64,000 nucleotides of DNA from Paracerasibacillus soli (GTDB taxonomy: Bacteria; Bacillota; Bacilli; Bacillales; Amphibacillaceae). The first letter of the stretch is position 1, and each line of letters begins with the position of its first letter. A program made the translations under genes and the position numbers. Below are positions 1 to 10,408 of the stretch, piece after piece. The stretch lies in NCBI RefSeq assembly GCF_034006335.1, contig NZ_JAWDIQ010000001.1; one strand, given 5' to 3'. A model generated the notes under the pieces. It was given only the letters and a program-made list of their open reading frames with translations, did not search any database and was not told where the DNA came from.

Positions 1-109
1 ATGGATATAAACTGATTGGATCATGACAAAACTCTCCTTCAGATAAGGCTTTTTACGATTCTTTGTTGCCTAGTTAACGTATATTGTGAACTAGTGAAAA
101 CTTATCCCA

Positions 110-215
110 TCCTACTGATGATTGGGATTGTATATCCGCTCCGGAGGCACACTTTGCTTTCCGCGGAAAGCGAAGTAATCTTCCGTAGCGGTGTTATAGC
201 ACTAAAACTATGTGA
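110..215. repeat. degenerate dispersed intergenic repeat
   Basis: The non-coding start of the window (bases 1-275) holds a G+C-richer block with the core GCGGAAAGCGAAG followed by TTCCGTAGCGG. Related but degenerate cores occur near 10257 and 57370. This resembles the dispersed intergenic repeats common in Bacillaceae genomes; the family assignment is an inference. An ORF can be opened across it, but it has no RBS and no recognisable protein. Confidence 0.45.
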
Positions 216-275
216 AAAGGAACGATAATACCTAATTAGTTAGTTCACAGTTTGAGTATATTGTGTAGAAACAAT

Positions 276-314
276 AAAAAAAAACTTTTCTGCAATGATG
301 CACAAAAGTTTTTT
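276..314 (-). terminator. Rho-independent terminator after lepA
   Basis: Inverted repeat with arms AAAAAACTTTTCTG and CACAAAAGTTTTTT, ending 8 nt downstream of the lepA stop. A long T run follows on the minus strand. It is symmetrical enough to work in both directions. Confidence 0.75.
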
Positions 315-321
315 CCCTTGA

Positions 322-2129
322 TTAGTCATCATCCATTTGTAATACAGACATAAATGCTTCTTGCGGAACTTCAACGGATCCGACCATTTTCATCCGCTTC
401 TTACCTTCTTTTTGTTTTTCTAGTAGTTTTCTTTTTCGCGAAATATCTCCACCGTAACACTTTGCAAGTACGTTTTTACGTATCGCTTTTATTGTCGACC
501 TCGCAACAATCTTATTTCCGATAGCTGCTTGAATAGGTACTTCAAATTGCTGTCTCGGAATAAGCTCACGTAATTTGTCTACGATAAATTTTCCACGTTC
601 ATATGCAAAATCACGATGAACAATAAAGGAAAGCGCATCAATTTGTTCACCATTTAATAAAATATCCATTTTAACTAAGTTAGATGGTTTATAACCAATA
701 AGTTCGTAGTCAAATGAAGCATACCCTTTTGAGTGTGATTTTAATTGATCAAAAAAGTCATAAACAATTTCCGAAAGTGGAATTTCATAGATAACATTCA
801 CTCGGATATCATCCAGGTATTCCATATTGATAAACTGCCCACGTTTCTTCTGGGCTATCTCCATTACCGCACCTACATAATCATTTGGTACCATAATCGT
901 TGCTTTTACAAATGGCTCCATAATATCTTGAATGACTTGTGGGTCAGGCATTTTAGATGGATTATCAACGCGAATCATCTCACCATTTGTTTGTTCTACT
1001 TCATAAATAACACTTGGTGCTGTAATAATAAGGTCAATTTTAAATTCACGTTCAATTCTTTCTTGAATAATTTCCATATGTAATAGTCCAAGAAAACCAC
1101 AACGAAAGCCAAAACCTAAAGCCTGTGACGTTTCCGCTTCATATTGTAACGAAGAATCATTTAATTCCAGTCTTTCAAGTGCTTCTCGTAAATCGTTATA
1201 TTTATTTGGATCAATAGGATATAACCCACAGAAAACCATTGGATTTAGTTTTCGATAACCAGGTAATGGTTCTATAGCAGGATTGTTAGCGAGTGTAATC
1301 GTATCTCCGACATGCGTATCTGCCACATTTTTCATAGATGCTGTTAAATACCCTACGTCTCCAACATGTAAAACATCTTTTGATTCTGGCTTCGGATTGA
1401 ATACACCTACTTCATTTACTTCAAAGTCTTTCCCTGTAGCCATCATACGAATTTGATTGCCAACTTTAACAGAACCTTCTTTGACACATATGTATGCAAC
1501 TACTCCACGGTATGGATCATATAAAGAGTCAAAGATGAGTGCTTTTAATGGACTATCCTCATCACCTTCAGGCGGTGGCACAGCCTCAACAACCCGTTCT
1601 AATATTTCATCAATACCTATATTTGCCTTAGCAGATGCAAGAATAACATCATCGGGATGAATGCCAATTACCTCTTCTAATTCCTTTTTTACTGTTCTGG
1701 ATCGGCATTCGGTAAATCAATTTTATTAATAACGGGAATAATCTCCAAGTCATTATCTAAAGCTAAATAGACGTTTGCTAATGTTTGTGCTTCAATTCCC
1801 TGGGCCGCATCCACCACAAGTATAGCTCCCTCACAAGCAGCTAAACTGCGCGATACTTCATATGTAAAATCGACGTGTCCAGGCGTATCGATTAAATGAA
1901 ATGTGTAATCTTCACCATTCTCACTTGTATAATGAAGTTGTACTGCATTCAATTTTATTGTTATTCCACGTTCACGTTCTAAATCCATTGCATCCAAAAA
2001 TTGTTCCTTCATCTCACGTTGGGTTAAAGCTTTTGTGTTTTCTAATATACGATCAGCTAGCGTTGATTTTCCATGGTCAATATGTGCAATAATTGAAAAG
2101 TTACGTACATTCTCTTGTCTTTTTGTCAT
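322..2129 (-). CDS. lepA: elongation factor 4 (LepA), frame broken once
   Basis: Ribosome-dependent GTPase that back-translocates stalled ribosomes (family knowledge). The N-terminal part (from 2129) shows the G1 motif AHIDHGKST, the G3 motif DTPGHVDF and the G4 motif NKID. The C-terminal part (to 322) carries the LepA domains IV and CTD and ends in QEAFMSVLQMDDD. The frame stops after DLPNADPEQ near 1689 and resumes one frame over (V-K-K-E-L-E-E-V-I-G); a single missing G restores a roughly 600-residue protein of normal length. An AGGAG RBS precedes the ATG at 2129. The break is most likely a sequencing error. Neighbours yqxA, spoIIP and gpr match the B. subtilis order. Confidence 0.95.
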
Positions 2130-2218
2130 TAATGATCTTCACTCCTACATATCCTTTACTTTTTATCTAAGCAAAGGAGTGTCCACTTACATGAATAGCT
2201 AGCATTGATTATAGCAGT

Positions 2219-2252
2219 AGCCCCCACTCGTTTCAAGAATGAAGTGGGGGCT
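2219..2252 (-). terminator. strong hairpin between yqxA and lepA
   Basis: Perfect 10-bp inverted repeat AGCCCCCACT / AGTGGGGGCT about 185 nt downstream of the yqxA stop and about 90 nt upstream of lepA. The T tail is poor on both strands, so it may be a weak terminator or an mRNA-stability hairpin. The rest of the 2130-2436 gap shows no convincing gene. Confidence 0.4.
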
Positions 2253-2436
2253 ATTAAGAATACAAGTATATTCATTATAATGAGACTAAGGCGGTTTGCA
2301 CTTGATTGTTGCGGTTGAAGTAGTTCTGAGTAGATAGAAACCGTACATTTATCCATTTCGAAATTCATCTACCAGCTACTTATCGCATTACACCTTCCAC
2401 ATTCCCAAAGAATGGGAGGCTTCTCACTGAAATCAA

Positions 2437-2781
2437 TTAAAAGAAAATCTCGGCAATACTGTACAGGATTTTAACGATAGCTTCATAAAATCCTTTTATC
2501 CCCGCTTCTAGAACAGAAGCAGTTTTTTGCGTAAAGTGGACTGGATTATCCTCGTCTATTATATCTGCATAAGTTTTTTCTTCCATTTCTTTCTTTGACT
2601 TATCCTGTTTTAGCTGGTCTCTCTTTTCTGCAACATTCTGTTCTGCCGCTTCTTCGACAGGATGTTCAGCTTTATCTGTCATAGCTTTTTCCATCGTCAT
2701 TTGATCACGATCCATACCAAACAGCATACCGCCAAGAAAACAAATTACGAGTAATAGTACTACGATAATAGAGCGAACCAC
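2437..2781 (-). CDS. yqxA: YqxA family membrane-anchored protein (DUF3679)
   Basis: A 114-residue protein with an N-terminal hydrophobic anchor (about residues 4-22), a charged glutamate/lysine-rich middle and a hydrophobic C-terminal helix. It lies 1 nt downstream of spoIIP and upstream of lepA, exactly where yqxA sits in B. subtilis, which with its architecture is the basis of the call. Function is unknown; co-transcription with spoIIP suggests forespore or mother-cell expression, an inference. Confidence 0.75.
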   Translation of the reverse strand: MVRSIIVVLLLVICFLGGMLFGMDRDQMTMEKAMTDKAEHPVEEAAEQNVAEKRDQLKQDKSKKEMEEKTYADIIDEDNPVHFTQKTASVLEAGIKGFYEAIVKILYSIAEIFF

Positions 2782-2782
2782 C

Positions 2783-3961
2783 TTAATCCTCCCTCTCTTC
2801 TACACTTACTTTTTCCGCATCCCAATAAAATTCACCAAAAACCTCAGCTAGCGCATCCGCTGTACCATACAACTCTTCTAATGTATTATCCACACCACCA
2901 AATTCAAATAGGATAGCTTGGTCAGATAAATCTTGATTAAAGATGCCGTTCGTCCCTTTACCCTTTTTCGGAATTACTCCTCTACTTATACCTGGATATT
3001 TTTCTTCTAACTTATAATGTAATCTTGTAGCAAAGTCTAAGTTGTCCTTATAAGCATCATAATTTGCACCAATCACAATCATCACTCTTGCATAGTCTTT
3101 TCCATTTATTTTTTTAGTTGTCACATTTCTTCTCTCGGAATCACGATGTATATCGAAAATATATTTAATATCCTTATTTACAGCAATAGCTTCCTTTACA
3201 ACTTCCCTAGAGGCTTGGTAAGACTTGCCATATTTCCAATTCTTACTGTGTAAGAGTTCCATAATATCTGTTGTTTCTATTTGAGTACCTATCCCTTCTG
3301 CTTCTAAGGATTTTGCTAATCTATCACTTACTTTTGTAATATTAACCTCATTATGTGATGCGTTATTCGGATCTGAAACCTTAGGTAAATGCGGTAAAAA
3401 CGATTCATAATTATGGGTATTATATAAATACACAACCTTTTTACCACCTGTTGTAGGCCTATCCTTCTCACCCTCTTGTTTTTTATCATCTTCTGGTTCA
3501 TCCCCAAGAATTGCTTCTCGATCTTTCATCACTTCTTCTAGCGGTGGCGATGATTCGATTGGTAGATTCGTATAATTTGTACCTTCTCCCGCTATTAATA
3601 TTTCCCTATCAAAGATAGAAAACCCAGGCAATTCGTTACCCAATAAACTTCTAGGGTCCTGAGGCTTGATACTTGTAGCCAATTCAAAAATAGTCGAGGA
3701 AATCTTCGGTATTGGTTGGTCCTTTGGTACAGCTTCTTGAAAAGCTCTATTTTCCATACTAAATAAGTGAACATAAGTAGATGTTTCAATCTTGCTTGTC
3801 CACGTCGAAACCACTTCTGACGAAAAACGATATGCTGGGGAAATTGTAGTTAAGAAACCTATTAATATAAATAGAATCGCAAGACTAACCATATATAAAC
3901 TACTTCTCTTTATAAGTTGCACTGTTATTTTTCGATGGTTATTTCTTTCATTCATTTTCAT
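2783..3961 (-). CDS. spoIIP: stage II sporulation protein P (peptidoglycan hydrolase)
   Basis: SpoIIP cleaves peptidoglycan during engulfment, as amidase and endopeptidase in the SpoIID-SpoIIM-SpoIIP complex (family knowledge). The 392-residue protein has a membrane anchor at about residues 20-40, then a variable linker. The catalytic domain shows NTHNYES (H183, E186), FDIHRD (H272) and LFEFGG (E353), consistent with a zinc-dependent LytC-like amidase. The ATG at 3961 has an AGAGGTG RBS; a second ATG two codons later is possible. It is followed 1 nt later by yqxA, and gpr lies upstream behind its own terminator. Intact. Confidence 0.95.
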   Translation of the reverse strand: MKMNERNNHRKITVQLIKRSSLYMVSLAILFILIGFLTTISPAYRFSSEVVSTWTSKIETSTYVHLFSMENRAFQEAVPKDQPIPKISSTIFELATSIKPQDPRSLLGNELPGFSIFDREILIAGEGTNYTNLPIESSPPLEEVMKDREAILGDEPEDDKKQEGEKDRPTTGGKKVVYLYNTHNYESFLPHLPKVSDPNNASHNEVNITKVSDRLAKSLEAEGIGTQIETTDIMELLHSKNWKYGKSYQASREVVKEAIAVNKDIKYIFDIHRDSERRNVTTKKINGKDYARVMIVIGANYDAYKDNLDFATRLHYKLEEKYPGISRGVIPKKGKGTNGIFNQDLSDQAILFEFGGVDNTLEELYGTADALAEVFGEFYWDAEKVSVEERED

Positions 3962-4106
3962 CCAAACACCTCTTTTTCAACTAACAACATCTCTATGTTT
4001 TACTCTATGATTCAACGCAGAAAAGTAGAACTACTTTTTAATAGAGTATGGGGGCAAACATAAAAAACTTTGAATTCACTGAGACGTTAATGTTGAACTA
4101 ACCAAT

Positions 4107-4130
4107 AAAAAAAGCCCTGATATTCAGGGC
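4107..4130 (-). terminator. Rho-independent terminator after gpr
   Basis: Perfect GCCCTGA-ATA-TCAGGGC hairpin followed by seven T residues on the minus strand, 33 nt downstream of the gpr stop. Textbook intrinsic terminator. Confidence 0.9.
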
Positions 4131-4163
4131 ATCAACGTTATATGTGCATATTATGCTCTTTTA

Positions 4164-5260
4164 CTATCTCGTATAGGAGGAAAAGTTATCTACATCTACA
4201 ACTTCATGTAATGCTGCATTAATTCCCGTTGCTACAAGATGAGCCATATCAATCATGAATGCATCTACTTCTTTCGGTGTCACAATCATATTCTGTCCCA
4301 ATGGTGTTAAAACTTCCGATATTAAACTTCGCTTTTCTTCTTCTGACAACGTACCAATCATACCTAGAAATGCCTGTCTCTTGTCATTATTGGCAAATCA
4401 TCTTCGTGAAATTTCTTCCTTCCGAATGAAAAACCTCCAGGGGCTAATGCGTTTCCTGGTCTATCCTTATCTTTCCATTCACGTCCCAAATGTTTTAATA
4501 GATAATCAATGGTGTCACTCGTAATTGTAACTGCATCTACAACAGTAGGTACACCGATAGCGATTACTGGCACTCCCAGCGTTTCTTTACTTAATTCTTT
4601 CCGCTTATTTCCGACACCGGACCCCGGGTGAATGCCAGTATCCGTCAATTGAATGGTCTCATTAATTCTCTCAATTGACCGTGAAGCCAATGCATCGACT
4701 GCAATCACAAAGTCTGGCTTAAATTCTTCCACAATACCAAAAATAATATCACTCGTTTCAATACCAGTTACACCCATTACACCTGGTGTAACAGCACCTA
4801 CAGGACGGTAACCCTCTGCAACAGATTCGTGATCCAACTTAAATAAGTGACTTGTTACAAGCACTTTTTCCACCGCCATCGGACCTAATGCATCTGGTGT
4901 GACATTCCAATTTCCTAAACCAACGATAAGTCCTGTAGCATCTTTATTTATATTATTTTTATTTAGTAACTGTTCAAGTTCCTTTGCTAATATTTTTGCC
5001 GCGTATTCTTGAGACTTTGTATCTTGTTGTTTTACTCCATCCGCATATATCGTAATATAAGTGCCAGGCTTTTTACCTATTTTCTCTGCACCTTGCTCAT
5101 CTATCGTAACGTAGCTTATGTTAATATCGTGTTCTGTTCGCTCTTTAGACGTAATACCTATCGAGTTATCCGCCTGTTTCTTTTTACGACCTACTAGCAT
5201 ATCTTTTGCCTCAACTGCTAAATCAGTACGAACTTGTATATGGTTGTCCTGATCTTCCAC
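4164..5260 (-). CDS. gpr: germination protease Gpr, frame broken once
   Basis: Gpr degrades small acid-soluble spore proteins at germination (family knowledge; atypical aspartic protease, A25). It begins with a GTG at 5260 behind AGAGGTG. The N-terminal stretch VRTDLAVEA holds the usual propeptide processing region, and PGVMGVTG, DALASR and GIHPGSGVGN are family-typical blocks. The frame runs out at 4364 after IMTRDRHF and resumes one frame over as AFLGMIGTLSEEEKR; one inserted base gives a continuous protein of about 365 residues, the usual length. Probable sequencing deletion. It would be transcribed in the forespore under SigF/SigG, but I could not identify a convincing promoter. Confidence 0.93.
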
Positions 5261-5359
5261 TTATCAACACCTCTTTCATTTTCATCATAAAACTAATATT
5301 ATTAGCGTTTGCATTTCACATGTAAAACATACAAATATTACAAGGAAAGTAGAAAGTTA

Positions 5360-5388
5360 TTGAAAACATTGTTGAGCTTTGGTAAAAT
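5360..5388 (+). promoter_or_regulatory. SigA-type promoter of rpsT
   Basis: TTGAAA (5360-5365) and TAAAAT (5383-5388) with a 17-nt spacer, about 50 nt upstream of the rpsT start. A strong RBS, AGGAGGTG, lies at 5423-5430. Confidence 0.7.
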
Positions 5389-5436
5389 ATCCTATGTCGA
5401 TTTGTAATGATTTCGGCATTTTAGGAGGTGAAATAA

Positions 5437-5703
5437 ATGGCAAATATTAAATCAGCAATTAAACGTGTAAAAATTAACGATAAAAAACGTGCGTTAAATC
5501 AATCTTATAAGTCTGAAATGCGTTCACAAATTAAATTAGTTGAAAAGTTTGTGGCAGAAAATAATGTTGAAGAAGCAAAAACATCTTTACTTAAAGCTGT
5601 AAAGAAAATTGATAAAGCTGTACAAAAAGGCTTGATTCATAAAAACAGTGGTAACCGTCAAAAAACTCGTCTTTCTCAAAAGGTTAATCAATTAGGCGCG
5701 TAA
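5437..5703 (+). CDS. rpsT: 30S ribosomal protein S20
   Basis: An 88-residue basic protein starting MANIKSAIKRVK and ending in a lysine/arginine-rich helix, typical of S20, which binds 16S rRNA early in 30S assembly. It is monocistronic: it has its own promoter and RBS and is followed by a strong terminator. It is oriented against gpr and holA, as in B. subtilis. Intact. Confidence 0.97.
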   Translation: MANIKSAIKRVKINDKKRALNQSYKSEMRSQIKLVEKFVAENNVEEAKTSLLKAVKKIDKAVQKGLIHKNSGNRQKTRLSQKVNQLGA

Positions 5704-5711
5704 TCAACATC

Positions 5712-5752
5712 AAAAAAAACGATCTCTTCTTAACTATAAGATCGTTTTTTTT
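5712..5752 (+). terminator. bidirectional terminator rpsT/holA
   Basis: ACGATCT / AGATCGT stem flanked by A and T runs on the two sides, 8 nt after the rpsT stop and 10 nt before the holA stop on the other strand. It can serve both convergent genes. Confidence 0.85.
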
Positions 5753-5761
5753 ATGCCTATT

Positions 5762-6784
5762 TTATGCTTGTTGGTCTATTGTAATCAGATCATATAATAA
5801 CATTTCAAATGCAATTTCCTTTTCCATCTTCCCTTGCTTCAAAATGCTATCTGTTTTAGCTAGCTGTTTCATAATCGTATGTAAATTCTCTTTAGAAAAT
5901 GACTTTTCTCGATTCCAAGCTATTTTAATCACATATGGATGTGCACCAATTTGCTTTTGAATTTGGCTTTGACCATATCCCTTTGTACGTAATAACTTCA
6001 CTCTTAAAATCATTCTAAATTGAAATGCTAATAATCCAATCAATGCTATTGGATCTTCATTACCTTTTTGAAGATCTTTAAATATTTGAATGGCACTTGT
6101 AAGATCACGTGCAATTACTGCGTCAACAAGCCGCAAAGATGTACTCTGCATTGTCGGTGCTAGCAACTGTTCTACAACCGATTTCGTAATATTACCACCA
6201 TCTCCTACATATAATGCCATTTTTGTTAATTCTGATTCTAACATCTGTAAGTTTGTTGATAACTCCGCCTCCAATATTTCCGCCGCATCACGTTCCACGA
6301 AAATTTGCAGTCGTTTTGTCATCTCTTGCAACCATGAAGAAAATTCATTTGACTTAATAGGATTACATTCCACTATCCCAGCATTTTTACGTAATAATTT
6401 GGTTAATTTCTTCCTTTCATCTAATTTTTCATATGGTGCTATCAAGATTAGATGGGAAAAGTCTACAGGAGATTGTATATATTGTTCTAAAGTATGTAAA
6501 TTGTGCTCAAAAGGTAATTTCTCTTGTTTTGCTGTTAAGAATGTTGGATTATATGCAAATATAACTTTTTCCTCACCAAAAAACGGATAAGTTTCAGCAT
6601 CTGTAATGACCTCTTGTATAGGAACCTCCCTTAAATCGTATGAAGCAATGTTTTCTTCTCCAACTTTTGACTTTTCTACAATTAGATCCTTTAATTTTTG
6701 GATAAAATAGTCTTCTGTTCCATATAATAAACTAACTAAAGGTATTTTTTTGTTTATTGTCTTTTGCATTTCTAAAAAATTCAT
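5762..6784 (-). CDS. holA: DNA polymerase III delta subunit
   Basis: The 340-residue clamp-loader subunit opens the beta clamp during loader cycling. The N-terminal block LLYGTEDYFIQ corresponds to the family's degenerate P-loop region (no functional Walker A). The C-terminal alpha-helical collar domain includes LIGLLAFQFRMILRVK. Length and the position between rpsT and comEC fit HolA. It is divergent from yqzM, with two hairpins in the intervening gap. Intact. Confidence 0.92.
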   Translation of the reverse strand: MNFLEMQKTINKKIPLVSLLYGTEDYFIQKLKDLIVEKSKVGEENIASYDLREVPIQEVITDAETYPFFGEEKVIFAYNPTFLTAKQEKLPFEHNLHTLEQYIQSPVDFSHLILIAPYEKLDERKKLTKLLRKNAGIVECNPIKSNEFSSWLQEMTKRLQIFVERDAAEILEAELSTNLQMLESELTKMALYVGDGGNITKSVVEQLLAPTMQSTSLRLVDAVIARDLTSAIQIFKDLQKGNEDPIALIGLLAFQFRMILRVKLLRTKGYGQSQIQKQIGAHPYVIKIAWNREKSFSKENLHTIMKQLAKTDSILKQGKMEKEIAFEMLLYDLITIDQQA

Positions 6785-6852
6785 GTTAAACTCACCCCGA
6801 TACTATAATAAATAGTAATCGGAAATAATGACAATAGCAAGAAATATCATGA

Positions 6853-6932
6853 GAGGGAGTGAAAGGGATTGGCACTCCCTCCCTATCTATATAAACGTTT
6901 GAAATGTTGGCCTAGGATCAGCATTTCAAACG
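6853..6932. other. two tandem hairpins in the holA/yqzM intergenic region
   Basis: Hairpin 1 is GAGGGAGTG / CACTCCCTC (6853-6861, 6873-6881), perfect. Hairpin 2 is CGTTTGAAATGTTG / CAGCATTTCAAACG (6896-6909, 6919-6932), 14 bp with one wobble, and its loop contains a CCTAGG palindrome. Neither has a T tail. The rest of the 6785-7119 gap is A/T-rich and shows nothing else I can support. Confidence 0.45.
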
Positions 6933-7119
6933 GTGCTTTGTACTTATAGAATAACCGCTATTTAAAAAACTATAGCTGTTAACTCTTTCTAGTAATGGTT
7001 GCACTTCACAAAAGAAGACATGTATATGCAGCTTTTGTATATTCAAAAACAGTTATTTTAAATTAAGTGGATTTTTTTTTATATTTAATTTATACTAAAG
7101 GTGATTAGGAGGGGTAGCG

Positions 7120-7266
7120 ATGCATGAAACGATGAATGATTTCGAAAAGGATCCGCAATCAAAAAATAGTGACGTAGTGGATTCCATCAAAGGTTTTACT
7201 TTTTCTTTTCTGTTCTTTGTACTCATTTTTGCTATTGGTGTAGTTATTAGTGTCATTGGATCATAA
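7120..7266 (+). CDS. yqzM: YqzM family small membrane protein
   Basis: A 48-residue ORF from the ATG at 7120, preceded by AGGAGGGG at 7107-7114. The sequence begins MHETMNDFEKDPQ and has one C-terminal membrane segment ending VVISVIGS. The layout (short acidic/amide head with FEK, then a single helix ending in a glycine-serine) and the position between holA and comEC on the opposite strand match B. subtilis yqzM. Function is unknown. Confidence 0.75.
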   Translation: MHETMNDFEKDPQSKNSDVVDSIKGFTFSFLFFVLIFAIGVVISVIGS

Positions 7267-7306
7267 GTAACCGAATCTTATACATAAGTTTAAACGAGTA
7301 AGAGAG

Positions 7307-7336
7307 AGAGACTGCTACGAATGCAGTCTCTTATTT
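7307..7336 (+). terminator. bidirectional terminator yqzM/comEC
   Basis: AGAGACTGC / GCAGTCTCT perfect 9-bp stem with a short T-rich tail, between the yqzM stop (7266) and the comEC stop (7350) on the opposite strand. Confidence 0.75.
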
Positions 7337-7349
7337 AGTTACTATATAG

Positions 7350-9630
7350 CTATGGTATAAACTTAAAAAAGGTTCCTTCCCCTTCTGTAAATTCATAAAT
7401 GACAGCCCCAGATTCATCTGTACGTAATATAGTAATTCCCCTTTCGTTTAAAGTATCGAGCACTTCTTTTGTCGGATGGCCATATCGATTATGTTTCCCA
7501 ACAGAAATTAGAGCATAGGAAGGTTGGATATGATCTACAAACTCAGGTAAAGTGGAGTGCTTACTACCATGATGTCCGACCTTTAAAACATCTACTTGTA
7601 AATTTGCAAACCTTTGCAATAATTGCATTTCTGTATCGTGTCCAATATCCCTGTAAAAAGCCATGATTTATTTCCAAACTCCGAATATAGAACGAGTGAA
7701 TTTTCATTTGCAGAATCTGTTTGTATCTTTGGTGATGTAACATGAAAACTTTGCCCCTGTATCGTCACGATATCCCCACTTCGTACACTGCTAATTTTCT
7801 TAACAGATTGTAGCCATTGCTGCTCCTCTTTTTTTGTCGACTTATAATAATCGCTGATAATGAGATTGTCTACATCGTAATCTTCTAAGAGGAATGATAA
7901 ACTCCCGATATGGTCTACGTCTTCATGTGACAAGAATACGGCATCTATTTGGTGAATTCCGCTCATATCTAGATAAGGTTTTATTACTTGAACATATACA
8001 CGATCACTAACAGCCCCTTCTGGAAAAGAAAAGCTAGCGCCTAAATCCATCATAATAATTCCTTTTCGATATGGTAATTCGATTATAAAAGCATCACCTT
8101 GTCCAATATCTAGCATTGTTATTTTTCCGTTTGGTGAAAAATATGGTTTAAGTAAAATAACACAAATCAAACATACAATACTACATCCAATCGTAAATGC
8201 TTGACTCCATTTTCTCCTCTCTAAGTTTGTCATTAATAAATACAGTAACAACATGTACATGAAAACAGCGAACATAGGTAAAGCACCATGTTTCCAAGGA
8301 AAACTAACATATCGATTTATAACATCTAAAAACATCAGCACCGTTTGATGAATAAAGATAAAAAGGGAAGAAAATAAATCTTTTAAAATTGGTATTGGAG
8401 TTAAAAACAAAAAAAGAAACATAAGCGGAATAACGAAAAATGAGAAATACGGAACAATGAGGACATTTAATAAGATGGCAAGGGGCTGTACATAGTTAAA
8501 ATAAGCAAATTGTAACGGCATAATCATCATTTGCGAAATGAAACTTATCTTTAACATTTGGATCCATAATGAGTGTGAAGATTGCATGAACCAACTTCTA
8601 GATAAAATTAATCCAAATGATACAAGAAAAAGACATTTGAAATCCAACGTGATAAATAATGAGCGGATTGTGCAGCATAAGTATTAAAAAAACAATACTA
8701 ATCACATCTGAAACTGGCATTTTTCTATTTATCTTTTCAAAGAGAATAAAAATAAAAACCATTAAACTTGCACGCCAACAGAAGGCTCTCCACCAGCCAA
8801 AAAAGCATACAGCGGCAAAAATATAAGCATGATCCATTGTGCCTTTTCCTTTGTAAACAAATTCAGTTTTATTAATAAAAAATAAGCAAAGGAAACAACT
8901 AATCCTACATGCAAACCGGAAATAGCAAGTAAATGAGATAAACTCCATTCACGGAATAGCTCAATAACTTCTATAGGTAATTCTGTCGTATGGCCAAAAA
9001 CGAGTGCCAACAACCAACTTGATACTTCCATTTGAAAAGAGGTTTCTACATAGCGAATGATTCCATTACGCAACTTGTCAAATCGGTACGCGAAGGACGA
9101 CCCTTCACACTTTACGTCTTTCCATGATGCAACGATAATTTGAGATGTAACACCTTTTTTTATTAAATAATCCCGATAATCAAATTGCCCAGGATTCCTA
9201 CCTTGCTCTGGTAATTCCTCCGTTCCAAAAATGTTACAGACGGCACCACGTTTCAATTGAGTTTTAAAATTGATGGGGGAGTTGTTTTCTGGAAAATAAA
9301 TGATAAGCTGTTTTTGTTTTGTCTGTTGTTTTCTAACAAAAACTCAATCTTTTTATTACTATTCAAGATACTTCCGACAATTTTACCTTGATGTGTCTTA
9401 GGAGAGTTGTCCAATTGTATAAGTGAGGTTTGATCAAAAGTAGGAATATAAAAATAGAAAAAGAAGTATACGGCTAAGGAAAGGAAAATTGGTAATTTCC
9501 TTAACCGTTTTGTTTTATATAAATAAAGTAACCATACACATAAAATAATCATACATATTTGCAGATGCCAAATAACAGATACAACACTTGCTAAACATGC
9601 TAAAGCAAAAATATACCAATTTCCTTGCAT
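7350..9630 (-). CDS. comEC: DNA internalization channel ComEC/Rec2, frame broken four times
   Basis: ComEC forms the membrane channel for single-stranded DNA uptake during transformation. All expected parts are present but spread over five frame segments: an N-terminal membrane/OB-like region, the competence domain with LLAISGLHVGL, further membrane helices, and a C-terminal metallo-beta-lactamase-like domain with LDIGQGDAF, LSHEDVDHIG and KVGHHGSKHST. Frames change near 9268, 8768, 8620 and 7650; each is repaired by one base, giving about 760 residues, close to the usual length. I prefer the ATG at 9630, 4 nt after the comEB stop, over the upstream TTG at 9645. The breaks fit the window-wide indel pattern, so loss of competence should not be inferred. 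Confidence 0.9.
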
Positions 9631-9634
9631 ATAA

Positions 9635-10198
9635 TCACCACTCAAATATTTGTGCAGCTTTTTCTTTTAACGCTTCTGCTAAACTAGCATCCGTTTTATT
9701 ATCCGAAATATGTTCGAGTAATGTTTTGACTAACTCCTCTTTTTCACGATAGTTCGTATCTACAGTTAAATAATCTAGCGTCACTTTCTTAATTTCTACA
9801 TTTGCCTCTTCAAATAATTGTATGGCATACGGGTGGTTGCGATAATCATCCGCATAATACACTTTTTTTATTCCGGCTTGTATAATTTGCTTGCAACATT
9901 GCAAACAAGGAAAATGTGTAACATATATATGGGCATTTTCTGTTGCCACACCAAATTTCGCACATTGTAAAATGGCATTTGCCTCAGCGTGGACCGTACG
10001 CACACAATGACCATCTATGACATAGCACCCCTCATCCACACAATGAACACTTCCTGAAACACTCCCATTATATCCACCTGCAATAATACGCTTATCACGA
10101 ACAATCGTTGCTCCTACCATTAATCTTTTACACGTACTGCGCAAGGCGAGTAGTTGACTTTGCGCCATAAAATATTGATCCCAAGAAATTCTATCCAT
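9635..10198 (-). CDS. comEB: ComEB, dCMP deaminase family protein
   Basis: A 187-residue zinc-dependent deaminase-fold protein: the HAE motif (TVHAEANAI) and PCLQC supply the zinc ligands and the catalytic glutamate. It is the middle gene of comEA-comEB-comEC. Known family members act as dCMP deaminases; a requirement for transformation is not established for the family. It lies 4 nt upstream of the preferred comEC start. Intact. Confidence 0.93.
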   Translation of the reverse strand: MDRISWDQYFMAQSQLLALRSTCKRLMVGATIVRDKRIIAGGYNGSVSGSVHCVDEGCYVIDGHCVRTVHAEANAILQCAKFGVATENAHIYVTHFPCLQCCKQIIQAGIKKVYYADDYRNHPYAIQLFEEANVEIKKVTLDYLTVDTNYREKEELVKTLLEHISDNKTDASLAEALKEKAAQIFEW

Positions 10199-10249
10199 AA
10201 TGATGTATCCCCTTATTTCGTATTAAAATTATTCTCTTTGTAATAGCTA

Positions 10250-10310
10250 TATCCCCACGCGGAAAACGAAGTGTTTTTCCATAGAAATGGAAACGCAGCA
10301 TACGCAAGAG
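10250..10310. repeat. degenerate dispersed intergenic repeat
   Basis: Within the 210-bp comEB/comEA gap, the stretch around CACGCGGAAAACGAAGTG followed by TTTTTCCATAG resembles the core of the repeats near 170 and 57370, with more mismatches. No RBS or ORF. Confidence 0.35.
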
Positions 10311-10408
10311 TTTGATTCTGTTATGAACACACATCCTAGAAAATAACCTACTTTTTATTCAGTTTAAAGTTTGCTGTCAAGATTCGTCAACGTATTCGTA
10401 CATACAAT

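Noticed and set aside
16..228. 70-codon ORF at the window start
   Set aside because: It runs through a degenerate dispersed repeat, has no RBS and no recognisable protein features.
2156..2368. 70-codon minus-strand ORF upstream of lepA
   Set aside because: It includes the strong hairpin at 2219-2252 and has no RBS or family signal.
6090..6590. 166-codon ORF antisense to holA
   Set aside because: Shadow frame of an intact, well-supported gene; no RBS.
7350..9630. Loss of competence through decay of comEC
   Set aside because: All four breaks are single-base and the coding signal is intact in every segment; error is the simpler explanation.
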